Source: DASXRA01 sp963737425
Lineage (GTDB): Bacteria > Actinomycetota > Actinomycetes > Mycobacteriales > Jatrophihabitantaceae
DNA length: 64,000 bases
Direction: 5' to 3'
NCBI GenBank assembly: GCA_963737425.1
Contig: CAVTSX010000010.1
Location: forward strand, 1,240,001-1,304,000
A program made the translations under genes and the position numbers. This document shows positions 51,473 to 59,767 of the stretch, one piece after another. How positions within the stretch are numbered: the first letter of the stretch is position 1; every line of letters begins with the position of its first letter. The notes beneath the pieces were generated by a model. It saw only the letters and a list, made by a program, of their open reading frames with translations. It searched no databases and was not told the DNA's origin.

Positions 51473-53199
51473 GTCGGAGCCCGCTCACCGGTCGGCGCGT
51501 CGCTGCGGGAGAACTCGACCGGACGTGCCTTGATATCGAGACTTCCCAACGCGTCCTGGCGCAGCACGAGATAGCGCAGCCATACGTCGTCACGCTGCTC
51601 GGGGAAGTCCGAACGCGCGTGAGCCCCGCGGGTCTCTTCGCGGAGAAGGGCACTTTCGACAACGGCGCGGGCCACCGTTATCTGGTTGTCAAGGTCGAGC
51701 GCCTCCTGCCACGCCGGATTGAAGCTGGCAACCGCCGGTACCGCGACGGTTTCGAGTTGCTCGCGCAGTGAGTCGATGACGATGCGGGTGCGCTCAAGGC
51801 CCGCACGGGAGCGGACCACGCCGCAGCCCTCCCACATCACCTCCTTGAGTTGGCGGGTCACGTCGAACGGCGTGACGCCGTGCTCACGCTCCAGCGGGCG
51901 CACCGCCTTGTCGATGCTTCGTGTGATCGCGTCCTCGTCCAGCTCGGCGTGAGCCCGTTCGCGGGCGACGCGTGCGGCGGTATCGCCCGCACGGCAGCCG
52001 TACACCGTGGATTCGGCGACGCCGTTGCCGCCGAGCCGGTTGGCGCCGTGCACTCCCCCGGCGTCCTCGCCCGCGACGAGCAGGCCGTCGACGGACGTGT
52101 GGCAATCGGGATCGATGATCACGCCGCCCATGTGGAAATGCGCAGTGGGGGAAACTTCGACCGGTCCGGTAGCAAGATCGCTGCCGATCTGACGCGTGCG
52201 TTGCACCATGCCGGGGAACCGGCGCTCGACCTCGGCCTGGCCGAGATGAGATATGTCGATGAGGACGCCGCCGGACGGTGTGCCGCGTCCCTCCATGATC
52301 TCCAGATAGCTCGATCGGGAAACGATGTCGCGCGTCGAACGCTCGAGCCTCGCCGGGTCGTAACGGGTCATGTACCGCTCGCCGAGCGCGTTGATCAGAT
52401 GCGCTCCCGCGCCGCGCAACCCCTCTTCCAGGACGGCACCGGTCATACGCGAGGCGCCGGCGAGCAGGCCGGTCGGGTGAAACTGCATCATCTCCATGTC
52501 GCGCAGTTCGAGCCCGGCCCGCATGCACATCGCGAGGCCATCGCCGGTCTTCTCCCGTGCGGGGGCCGCGATGCGATACATGGTGGCTGCGCCACCGGTT
52601 GCGACGACGACGACCTTCGCCCGCACCACGATGAAACTGCCGCGGCGCACGTCCAGGCAGACGATGCCCGCGATGCTGCCGTCGGGGCCGAAGAGCAGGT
52701 CGAGCGCGCGAACATCCTCCAGTTCACGCGGGCCGATCCGGAACATCTGGTCACGCAGCCTCGACATGATCTCGATGCCGGTCAAGTCGCCCCGGTGCAC
52801 GGTTCGATCGAAGGACTGCCCGGCAAACGCTTTCTGCTTGATGTGGCCGTCCGGAGTCCGGTCGAAGAAGCACCCCGCACGTGTCTCCAGTTCCTTGATC
52901 ACGTTGGGCGCGTCGTTGATGAGCGTCCAGGCCAGTTCCTGGTCGTTGAGGTACTTGCCGCCGGCCAGGGTGTCGTCGAAGTGTGCCTGCAGGGAGTCGA
53001 GGGGGCTGAGTACGGCGTTGTAGCCACCCTGCACCATGCGGGTGCATCCGGACCGGCCCACAGCACCCTTGCTGATAACGGTGATGTCGAGATCCGGGTC
53101 GGCGTCATGAATATGCATTACGCACATCAAGCCGGCACCACCGCTGCCGACGACGGCAACGTCCGTGTCGATCTGCTCGAAGCTGCGCGCGAAGGTCAT
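51469..53199 (-). CDS. sdhA: SdhA/FrdA-like flavoprotein lacking the covalent-FAD histidine
   Basis: 576 residues from ATG 53199. FAD-binding DVAVVGSGGAGLMC (13-26); active-site phrases MQFHPTGLLAG, EEGLRGAGAHLINA and GVHGANRLGGNG are present. The flavin-linking motif (RSHTxxxxGG in E. coli SdhA/FrdA) reads GRSGCTRMVQGGYNAV (48-63), with no His, so FAD is probably bound non-covalently. That resembles thiol:fumarate reductase and aspartate-oxidase relatives. The neighbours (sdhB, C, D) make it a membrane complex subunit. Direction may favour fumarate reduction. Confidence 0.88.
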   Translation of the reverse strand: MTFARSFEQIDTDVAVVGSGGAGLMCVMHIHDADPDLDITVISKGAVGRSGCTRMVQGGYNAVLSPLDSLQAHFDDTLAGGKYLNDQELAWTLINDAPNVIKELETRAGCFFDRTPDGHIKQKAFAGQSFDRTVHRGDLTGIEIMSRLRDQMFRIGPRELEDVRALDLLFGPDGSIAGIVCLDVRRGSFIVVRAKVVVVATGGAATMYRIAAPAREKTGDGLAMCMRAGLELRDMEMMQFHPTGLLAGASRMTGAVLEEGLRGAGAHLINALGERYMTRYDPARLERSTRDIVSRSSYLEIMEGRGTPSGGVLIDISHLGQAEVERRFPGMVQRTRQIGSDLATGPVEVSPTAHFHMGGVIIDPDCHTSVDGLLVAGEDAGGVHGANRLGGNGVAESTVYGCRAGDTAARVARERAHAELDEDAITRSIDKAVRPLEREHGVTPFDVTRQLKEVMWEGCGVVRSRAGLERTRIVIDSLREQLETVAVPAVASFNPAWQEALDLDNQITVARAVVESALLREETRGAHARSDFPEQRDDVWLRYLVLRQDALGSLDIKARPVEFSRSDAPTGERAPT

Positions 53200-53900
53200 C
53201 GGCCGCCGATCCGTCCCGTGCGCAGGGCACGAATGGCGTGCGCGGGATCGAGGCCCTTCGGGCATACACCGCTGCAGCCGTAGATGTTGTGGCACCGGTC
53301 GACACCGTCGCCGCGGCCGATCAGTTCGAGTCGGTGCTCGCTGCCCGCATCGCGCGAGTCGGCGATCAGCACCATCGCGCGGGTGAGCGCGGCCGGGCCG
53401 AGGAAGTTGCGCTCGATGCCCGCGATGCCACAACTGGAAAAGCACGCACCGCATTGGATGCAGTCGAGGGCCGGGTCGATCGCGCGTCGCTCGGCGGAAT
53501 CGGGCTCGATCTGCGCCGGCTCGGTCAGCCCGTCGACCGGCTCGAGGTAAGGGGTTACGCGAGCCCACTCGTCCCAGAACGGAGCGGTGTCGACGACGAG
53601 GTCGCGGATCACCTCGTAACCCGCGACCGGGCTGATGTCGATGCTCGCGGTGTCAGCCGATATGACCGACTGGCAGGCCAGGACGGAGCGGCCGTCGACC
53701 CGGACAGTGCACGTGCCGCACATCGCGACACGGCAGGAGAAACGGAACCCGATCGACGCGTCCTGCTCACGTTGAATCGCGAGCAGGACGTCGAGGACGG
53801 TCATAGGGCTCCACCGCTGCACCTCGAACTCGCCGCGATCGTCAGGGTTGCTGCGAAAGACTCGAACCCGGATCGATGCGTGAGGGCGTTCGCGAACCAT
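53196..53900 (-). CDS. sdhB: Succinate dehydrogenase/fumarate reductase iron-sulfur subunit
   Basis: 234 residues from ATG 53900. [2Fe-2S] site CRVAMCGTCTVRVDGRSVLAC (four Cys, split from FS at ~54-75), [4Fe-4S] CIQCGACFSSC (~147-157) and a final site CHNIYGCSGVCPKGL (~205-219). Passes electrons from FAD to quinone. First gene of sdhBACD-fumAB; a GntR-type palindrome lies 20 bp upstream. Confidence 0.92.
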   Translation of the reverse strand: MVRERPHASIRVRVFRSNPDDRGEFEVQRWSPMTVLDVLLAIQREQDASIGFRFSCRVAMCGTCTVRVDGRSVLACQSVISADTASIDISPVAGYEVIRDLVVDTAPFWDEWARVTPYLEPVDGLTEPAQIEPDSAERRAIDPALDCIQCGACFSSCGIAGIERNFLGPAALTRAMVLIADSRDAGSEHRLELIGRGDGVDRCHNIYGCSGVCPKGLDPAHAIRALRTGRIGGR

Positions 53901-53919
53901 GAGCCACCTAATCGGTGAG

Positions 53920-53930
53920 AGGTCTGACCT
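53920..53930. promoter_or_regulatory. FCD-GntR-type operator in front of sdhB
   Basis: AGGTCTGACCT, a perfect 11-bp dyad, 19 bp before the ATG and downstream of a TTGACC hexamer (minus strand, ~53959-53964). In this place binding would block transcription start. Confidence 0.7.
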
Positions 53931-54002
53931 TATGGACACAACCACGGAACGAATCCGCGGTCAAAGTGAGAAACTTCATGCAGCAGAAGGGTTTTCCCGC
54001 CG

Positions 54003-54770
54003 TCACAACGCCGGCGCGGACCCTGCTGCGGCCGCGGCGATTCGCCGGTTGGCGGCGGCTCGTGCCGCCCGCACATGCACTCCTGCCGCGCGAGCAGCGC
54101 CGGCCGCGTCGCCGGCGAGCAGCGACTCGAGGATGCGCAGGTGCTCGCGGCTGGAGTGCTTCACCCGTCCGGGCACCGCGAGGGTGGTCTGCATGCCGGT
54201 GTGCATCAATTCGTGCAGCACGTTCTGCGTCTGTTCCAGCAGGCGATTTCCGGCGGCTTGAACAATCCGTAGATGAAAGGCCGAATCGAGCTGCTGAAGC
54301 TCCTCGAAGTCGAGCGGCTCGCGCGCAAGCGCGTGGTCGAGACGGTCGAATGCCTCTTGCACCGCGGCGAGCGCAGCCGCGTCATTGCGTTCGGCGGCCC
54401 ACCGTGCGGCGGGAACCTCGAGGATCTCGCGCATCGCGAACAACTCCCCCAGGCTGTGGTCGAGTTCGGCCATGCTGGCCAGCAGTTGCCGTCGTACCCC
54501 CGGCTCTGCGACGAAGACTCCCTGACCGTGTTTGACCGAAAGGCGACCCTCGGCCTGCAACGAGCGCACCGCCTCGCGCGCCGTCGGCCGGCTCACCTTC
54601 AGCGCGGCGGCAAGTTCGCGCTCGGGCGGCAGGCGGTCTCCGGGGACGAGTTGCTTCTCGGTGATCATGCGCAGGATCTCGTCCCGAACGCGGGAATTCA
54701 GGCTGGCCTGGCCCAGTGTGCGCCAGCCGGTGAGGGTGGCATTGCCATCGACCTCGTGCGTGTCAGCCAT
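54003..54770 (-). CDS. FadR/FCD-type GntR regulator
   Basis: 255 residues. N-terminal GntR wHTH (~26-90: RVRDEILRMITEKQLVPGDRLPPERELAAALKVSRPTAREAVRSL, split) and an FCD all-helical domain (~100-235) with metal/ligand residues in EVPAARWAAERN, DSAFHLRIVQAAGN and VKHSSREHLRIL. FCD proteins bind small carboxylates such as pyruvate, lactate or citrate. Operators near its own gene, sdhB and the ABC binding protein suggest it coordinates all three. Confidence 0.92.
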   Translation of the reverse strand: MADTHEVDGNATLTGWRTLGQASLNSRVRDEILRMITEKQLVPGDRLPPERELAAALKVSRPTAREAVRSLQAEGRLSVKHGQGVFVAEPGVRRQLLASMAELDHSLGELFAMREILEVPAARWAAERNDAAALAAVQEAFDRLDHALAREPLDFEELQQLDSAFHLRIVQAAGNRLLEQTQNVLHELMHTGMQTTLAVPGRVKHSSREHLRILESLLAGDAAGAARAAGVHVRAARAAANRRIAAAAAGSAPAL

Positions 54771-54828
54771 AGCGCACTCGCCCCTCGTTCATACCGACTG
54801 GATCACGCACACTTTAACCGACGAAGCT

Positions 54829-54837
54829 GGTCCGACC
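54829..54837. promoter_or_regulatory. FCD-GntR-type operator upstream of the GntR gene
   Basis: GGTCCGACC, 58 bp before the GntR ATG, just upstream of a plausible promoter (TTAAAG - 18 - TATGAA, minus strand). Suggests autoregulation. Confidence 0.55.
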
Positions 54838-54880
54838 CCTGACCAAACCTGAATCCGTCGTAGCGGCAAGGCATGGTGCG

Positions 54881-56038
54881 TCATGAGCCCGGACCCCGCA
54901 GAAGCGTCTTGAGCCACTGACGGCGCGCGGATGTGAGCATTCCGAAGTTGTAGTAGGCCACCGACTCGACGCCGTGGCCGAGGGCAGCTTGATACGACGA
55001 TCGCAGCGCGTTCTCGTCGGGCGCATCCGACGGCAGGGCGGACAGGCCGACGCCGAAGCGCCCAGGAGCATCGGATGATGCGCGCAGATCGTCGAGACAG
55101 CGCTGCACCGTCGGGGGTGTGCCGTAGGCCAGAACCCGCACCGACACACCGAGATCCACGATGGCCGAAAGGTCAATGCCGCCGGCCCGCCGATCGCCGT
55201 AGCTGACGAACTCGACCGGTTTGCCGCCGGCCGCCTGCGCCAGCTCGGCCACCAGCGAGGTGACGGAATCGGTCCGGCACTGCTGGAACGCCGCGAAGTC
55301 ATCGACGGTCTCTGCCAGGTAGGTGTCGACGCCACCTGGGGGCACGACGCCGACGCTCGGCTCGTCGACTGCCGCGGCGGCGACGCGGGCAAGCTGCAGC
55401 CGAAGCCGCTCGGGATCCGCGCCTTGCCCGGCGAGCTGCTCAAGACAGCAGTCACAGACGCACATAGCCGTCAGCCGCGAGTACACGTGCGGCTGGCCGG
55501 CGTCGATCTTGGCGTGCACCGCGTGCGGCGGCATCCAGTGCGCAGCCTCAAGTTGAACCGCATCGACACATGCCGACACCTGGCGCACGATCGCCCGGGC
55601 ATACGACCGGGTCCAGGGATTCGCCAGGCACACCGAGCGTTGCGAGCGGTTTCCCCACGGATCGACGAGCGCGGCCGCCGGCTGACGCCGCGCCAGCGCC
55701 GAGTCGTGCAGGCACACCGTCCACGCGACCAGCTGGAGCGGCCCGGAGATCGCCGCGCGGGCGGCCTGCGCGGCATCGCCGTCCTCGGCGACCAGCGATG
55801 CCACCGCCGGTACGACGTCCAGATTCGCCCACACCGCAGGGTCAGGCTCGACGTAGAGCGCTGCGTGCGGCGCATCGAAGACGCGCCGGCGAGGATTGTC
55901 GGGCAGCAGCACCCGCACACTGTGGTAGCTCAGTGCGAGAAAGACGTCGTCGACACCCATGTCGTGCAGCTCGAGCATCACGTCGGTCGGCCCGTGGTCG
56001 AACAAATCCCACGGATACAGCCACATCCCGTGCCGCAT
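54881..56038 (-). CDS. Unrecognised TIM-barrel-like protein with Cys cluster
   Basis: 385 residues from ATG 56038 (GTG 56056 is possible). Opens MRHGMWLYPWDLFDHGPTDV, then LHDMGVDDVFLALSYHSVRVLLP, a pattern of beta-alpha repeats like glycoside-hydrolase or sugar-isomerase barrels. The middle has MCVCDCCLEQLAG (~188-200), four Cys within six residues that could bind a metal. No signal peptide. I cannot assign a reaction. It is the last gene of the enolase/amidohydrolase operon, 36 bp after the preceding gene. Confidence 0.7.
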   Translation of the reverse strand: MRHGMWLYPWDLFDHGPTDVMLELHDMGVDDVFLALSYHSVRVLLPDNPRRRVFDAPHAALYVEPDPAVWANLDVVPAVASLVAEDGDAAQAARAAISGPLQLVAWTVCLHDSALARRQPAAALVDPWGNRSQRSVCLANPWTRSYARAIVRQVSACVDAVQLEAAHWMPPHAVHAKIDAGQPHVYSRLTAMCVCDCCLEQLAGQGADPERLRLQLARVAAAAVDEPSVGVVPPGGVDTYLAETVDDFAAFQQCRTDSVTSLVAELAQAAGGKPVEFVSYGDRRAGGIDLSAIVDLGVSVRVLAYGTPPTVQRCLDDLRASSDAPGRFGVGLSALPSDAPDENALRSSYQAALGHGVESVAYYNFGMLTSARRQWLKTLLRGPGS

Positions 56039-56074
56039 CGCCTCAGGTCCCCACACGCGAAGTCGTGTCGGCGC

Positions 56075-56836
56075 TCACGAAGCCACCCCGCGCAGCAGAG
56101 CCTGCGGATTGAGCTCGCAGATCGCGCGCATCGCGGCGTCGTCGAGACCGAGTTCGCGCAGCATCCGCCAGCGGTCCTCGACGTAGCCCTGACGGCTCGG
56201 CGCGGCCAGCCCACCATCCGAACCGAACAGGAGCTGGCCGGTGGGCACACTCTCGACGATCCGTTGCATCGCAAAGGAATGCAGGCTCGTCATGCACAGG
56301 TGCAGATTCGGGTGCCGGCGGGCGGCGGCGACGGCCTCCGGCCACAGATCGTAGAGACCGCCGTGCCCGAGAACGACCTGCAATTCAGGGACGAGCCGCG
56401 CTACCTCGGCGATCTGCAGCGGCGTGGAATACGGCGGCGTCCCGTCGTGGAACAGCATCGGCATACCGAGCCGGGCCGCCATCTCGTACACGGGCACCAG
56501 GCAGGGCTCGTTCGGGTGGAATCCCTGCAGCCATGGGTGAAACTTCACTCCCATGGCGCCGAGTTCGAGACGGCACCGCTCGATCTCCGCCGCGGCATCG
56601 GGCCGGCGCGGATTGACGGTGCAGAACGGGACGAGCCGGCCGTCGGAGTCGGCGCACCACGATGCAACCTCGTCGTTGGTCGCGGGCTCGTCGAAGAACA
56701 GGCCGTCCAGGGGCAGCACCACCGTTGTATCGATGCCGTAGCGATCCATCGTCGCGAGATAGTCGTCGGGCGGGAACCAGTCCAGGCCCCACACCCCACG
56801 CCGCGACGGCTCGTGGGCATGAAAGTCAACCAACAC
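56075..56836 (-). CDS. Amidohydrolase 2-family metal hydrolase
   Basis: 253 residues from GTG 56836 (GGAGAGGA upstream). HAH motif VDFHAHEP (~4-11), VKFHPWLQGFHPNEP (~98-112), MLFHDGTPPYS (~127) and VLGHGGLYDLWP (~155) supply metal ligands; LFGSDGG (~202) the last Asp. This is the PF04909 group (decarboxylases, lactonases). Overlaps the next amidohydrolase by 11 bp. Confidence 0.87.
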   Translation of the reverse strand: MLVDFHAHEPSRRGVWGLDWFPPDDYLATMDRYGIDTTVVLPLDGLFFDEPATNDEVASWCADSDGRLVPFCTVNPRRPDAAAEIERCRLELGAMGVKFHPWLQGFHPNEPCLVPVYEMAARLGMPMLFHDGTPPYSTPLQIAEVARLVPELQVVLGHGGLYDLWPEAVAAARRHPNLHLCMTSLHSFAMQRIVESVPTGQLLFGSDGGLAAPSRQGYVEDRWRMLRELGLDDAAMRAICELNPQALLRGVAS

Positions 56837-57575
56837 GGGCAGATCCTCTCCGGCCGGCGCCCGACAGCAGCCCGGCAAGATTCTGTCCGAGCACCGACGC
56901 ACACTCGGCGTGGTTCATCTCGATGCCCGCAACGGCGCGAAGGCCTTCGCTGCGCTTCGCGTACGGATGGTCCGAGCAGAAGATCATCCGAGCCGCGCCC
57001 ACTGCGCGATACATGTTCGTCAGGCCGGTGACGCCGTAGTCGTGTGAAGTGTCGGCATAGAGATTCGGGGCCCCGGCCATCGCCGTGGGCGCATCACCGC
57101 GAAAGTCGGTGCGTCCCGATCGGCCCATGATGAACGCGACGTCCGGGAACCGGCGGGCCAGTTCGGCCAACTGCAACGGCAGCGCGTGCACGGGCGTGCC
57201 CGTGTGCGCGTAGACGGGGACGCGATGTTCGCGTGCCACGCTGATCAGCGGATCGACCATCTCGTCGAAGAGCAGAAACCCTTGCAGTGACGAGTTAATC
57301 TTTACGGCGCGGGCGCCGGCGCTCAGTGCGCGGTCGAGTTCACGGGCAGCATCCATGCCGTACCACGGATTGGCCACGGCGTACGCGTAGAGCCGGTCGG
57401 GGTTCTCAGCGACCAGTCCGAGGATGCGGTCGTTGCCCTCGCGATTGCGCACAGCGACCTCGTCATCGGCCGGGCTGAGCAGCGACACGTCGATGGCCGC
57501 CTCGGCCATTGCGCCGAGAACGCCGGCCGCCGTCGTCGAATGGTCGGCGACGACGTGGCCGTCGATCACCGTCAT
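56826..57575 (-). CDS. Second amidohydrolase 2-family protein
   Basis: 249 residues from ATG 57575. It starts VIDGHVVADHS rather than D-x-H-x-H, so the N-terminal metal motif is degenerate (GHVVADH). VKINSSLQGFLLFDE (~90), VYAHTGTPVHALP (~118), MGRSGRTDF and FCSDHPYAKRSEG (~198) remain. It may bind metal weakly or act as a partner of its neighbour. ATGA overlap with the enolase-type gene. Confidence 0.82.
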   Translation of the reverse strand: MTVIDGHVVADHSTTAAGVLGAMAEAAIDVSLLSPADDEVAVRNREGNDRILGLVAENPDRLYAYAVANPWYGMDAARELDRALSAGARAVKINSSLQGFLLFDEMVDPLISVAREHRVPVYAHTGTPVHALPLQLAELARRFPDVAFIMGRSGRTDFRGDAPTAMAGAPNLYADTSHDYGVTGLTNMYRAVGAARMIFCSDHPYAKRSEGLRAVAGIEMNHAECASVLGQNLAGLLSGAGRRGSARVG

Positions 57576-58705
57576 CGAAACCCCCGCACGATGTCGTCGA
57601 GCAGGCGGACACCAAGTCCTGGGCCCTGCGGCAGGTGCGCCGTGCTGCCGTCGATGGCGAGCGGCTCGGCCAGGACATCTTCGGTGTAGAAGTGTTGGCC
57701 GATGATGTCGGACGGGATGGCCCCGAGCCGCTCGCACGCGCTGGCCACATGCAACTGCGCCGCCGTACCGAGGCCGAGTTCGCCGTTGCTCCCGATCACG
57801 ACGTCGAGGCCGAATGCCGTGCAGGTATTGGCCATCTGCGTAGCGCGCTCCAGGCCGGCGCTCTTTCCGATGTACACGCTGACCGCGTCGGCAGCATCGG
57901 CGCGGATGACCTGCGCGAGGTCGTCCGCTCCGTACACCGACTCGTCGGCGACGACCGGGAGCGGGCCGGTCCGCAACGCGTGCATGCCGGCGATGTCTCT
58001 TGCGGCGACGGGTTGTTCGATGAACGCCGCGCGGTACTCGGCCAGCTCGGGTATGGCCCGGCGGGCGTCGGAAAGGCTCCAGCCCCCGTTGGCGTCGGCG
58101 CCGATGAACGCCGCGGGTCCGGCAAGTTCACGCGCGAGGGCGAATCGCGCGACGTCGCCGTCGAGTCCGCGCCCCACTTTCACCTTGAAGGCAGCGAATC
58201 CCGCCTCTACCGCCGCTCGATGCCCGGCCCGCAGATCGTCGTCGTCTCCGCTGAGTGAGATCTTCACCGGCACGGCGTCACGCACCGGTCCGCCGAGCAG
58301 TACCGCTACCGGCAGCGAAAGGCTGACGCCGAGCGCGTCCCACAACGCCATGTTCAGGCCCGCCTTCGCGAACCGGTTTCCCGCGATCAGGCGGTCCATG
58401 ACGGCGGACAACGCAGCGACCGGCCCGATCGGCCGGCCGAGCAGGGCCGGAGCGATGACGTCGCGAATGGCATGTGCCGTCGTGACCTCGTCCTCGCCAC
58501 TCCAGTTGCGCGTGGCGCTGACCTCGCCGTAACCCTCAGCGCCGTCGCTGGCCCGGATCCTGACCAGAAGAAACGTCGACACGTCGTGCGTCGTCTTGGC
58601 GCCGCGCACGGCCAGCGCGGGATTGAACTTCCGGGTGACGGTGGTGGTCTCGATCGCCTCGATGGTCGGTGCCCGGAATCCGGGCTCGCTCGGCACTTGT
58701 GTCAC
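57572..58705 (-). CDS. Muconate-lactonizing/dipeptide-epimerase-type enolase superfamily enzyme
   Basis: 377 residues. The MLE-subgroup active site is complete: KxK in FKVKVGRG (~164-171), metal ligands Asp in GADANGGW (~195), Glu in FIEQPV (~222) and Asp/Glu in VADESVYG (~247), plus Lys in YIGKSAGLE (~269). Members cycloisomerise muconates, epimerise dipeptides or racemise N-acyl amino acids. Downstream of a peptide-type ABC importer, a peptide or N-acyl substrate is plausible. Confidence 0.9.
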   Translation of the reverse strand: MTQVPSEPGFRAPTIEAIETTTVTRKFNPALAVRGAKTTHDVSTFLLVRIRASDGAEGYGEVSATRNWSGEDEVTTAHAIRDVIAPALLGRPIGPVAALSAVMDRLIAGNRFAKAGLNMALWDALGVSLSLPVAVLLGGPVRDAVPVKISLSGDDDDLRAGHRAAVEAGFAAFKVKVGRGLDGDVARFALARELAGPAAFIGADANGGWSLSDARRAIPELAEYRAAFIEQPVAARDIAGMHALRTGPLPVVADESVYGADDLAQVIRADAADAVSVYIGKSAGLERATQMANTCTAFGLDVVIGSNGELGLGTAAQLHVASACERLGAIPSDIIGQHFYTEDVLAEPLAIDGSTAHLPQGPGLGVRLLDDIVRGFR

Positions 58706-58717
58706 GCCTGCCCCGCC

Positions 58718-59767
58718 TCAGCCCACTCGCCCGGCGGTCGCCGTCGCTTCGTCGCCTGCACCGTCGGCCAGCGTATGTATGACCGATTCGGGCGACTGCG
58801 GAAAATGGCAGGCGACGCGGTGCCCGGACGCCACCTGCAACAGCGGCGGGTCCTCGTCGGCGCATCGCGGTGAGAGCGAACCCAGCGGGCAGCGCAGCCG
58901 AAACTGGCATCCCTTCTCGGGAACCGTGTCGACCTCGTCGGCACGGTCGAGCCGCGCACGAACGTTCGCGCGCTCCTGACTCGGGTCGGGCACGGGTATC
59001 GCCGACATCAGGCTGTGCGTGTAGGGATGCAGCGGGTCGCCGAACAGGCGATCACGGGGCCCCGACTCGACGATGCGCCCGTGGTACATCACGGCGACCG
59101 ACGTGGACATGTAGCGCACGATCGCGAGGTCGTGCGAGACGAACAGGTAGGTAAGGCCGAGGCGTGCCTGCAGGTCGCGCAGCAGATTCAGGATCTGCGC
59201 CCGGATCGACACGTCGACCGCGGAGACGGCCTCGTCGAGAACGATGAAGTCCGGTTCGAGGGCCAGTGCGCGGGCGATGCCGACGCGTTGGCACTGCCCG
59301 CCCGACATCTGGTGCGGGTAGCGCTCGGCGAATTCCGGGCGCAGCCCGACCAGATCGAGCAGCTCGCCGACTCGTGCGCGACGCCGCGTGCCGCGCAGGC
59401 CGAAGTGCACGCTCAACGGCAGGCCGACGATCTGCTCGACGGTCTTGCGCCGGTTGAGCGCGGCGAAAGGATCTTGGAAAACGATCTGCATACGACGCCG
59501 CTGGGCCCGAAGTTCCTGGTGCGACAGGGCGAACAGGTCGCGGCCGTTCATCACCACCCGGCCCGACGTCGGCTGTTCCAGCCGGAGCAGCAACCGCGCG
59601 ACCGTCGACTTGCCCGAACCGGACTCGCCGACCAACCCGAAGGTTTCTGCGCGGCGGACGTCGAACGACACGCCGTCAACGGCCCGAACGGCGCCGTGGC
59701 GGCCGAGTGGATAGTGGCGCACGAGGTTGTCGGCGGCGACGATGACGTCGGACTCGGGGTTGCTCAC
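58718..59767 (-). CDS. Oligopeptide-type ABC ATP-binding protein (OppF-like)
   Basis: 349 residues from GTG 59767 (GTGA overlap with the preceding gene). Walker A GESGSGKST (~47), signature MSGGQCQRVGIARAL with Cys replacing the usual Arg, Walker B FIVLDEAVSAVD, switch His VSHDLAIV. The C-terminal extension has CQFRLRCPLGS with two Cys. Part of the second importer. Confidence 0.92.
   Translation of the reverse strand: MSNPESDVIVAADNLVRHYPLGRHGAVRAVDGVSFDVRRAETFGLVGESGSGKSTVARLLLRLEQPTSGRVVMNGRDLFALSHQELRAQRRRMQIVFQDPFAALNRRKTVEQIVGLPLSVHFGLRGTRRRARVGELLDLVGLRPEFAERYPHQMSGGQCQRVGIARALALEPDFIVLDEAVSAVDVSIRAQILNLLRDLQARLGLTYLFVSHDLAIVRYMSTSVAVMYHGRIVESGPRDRLFGDPLHPYTHSLMSAIPVPDPSQERANVRARLDRADEVDTVPEKGCQFRLRCPLGSLSPRCADEDPPLLQVASGHRVACHFPQSPESVIHTLADGAGDEATATAGRVG

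Noticed and set aside
51469..53199. Calling the flavoprotein L-aspartate oxidase (NadB)
   Set aside because: Its loop resembles NadB-type relatives, but sdhB, sdhC and sdhD are fused in the same operon, so a membrane complex is favoured.
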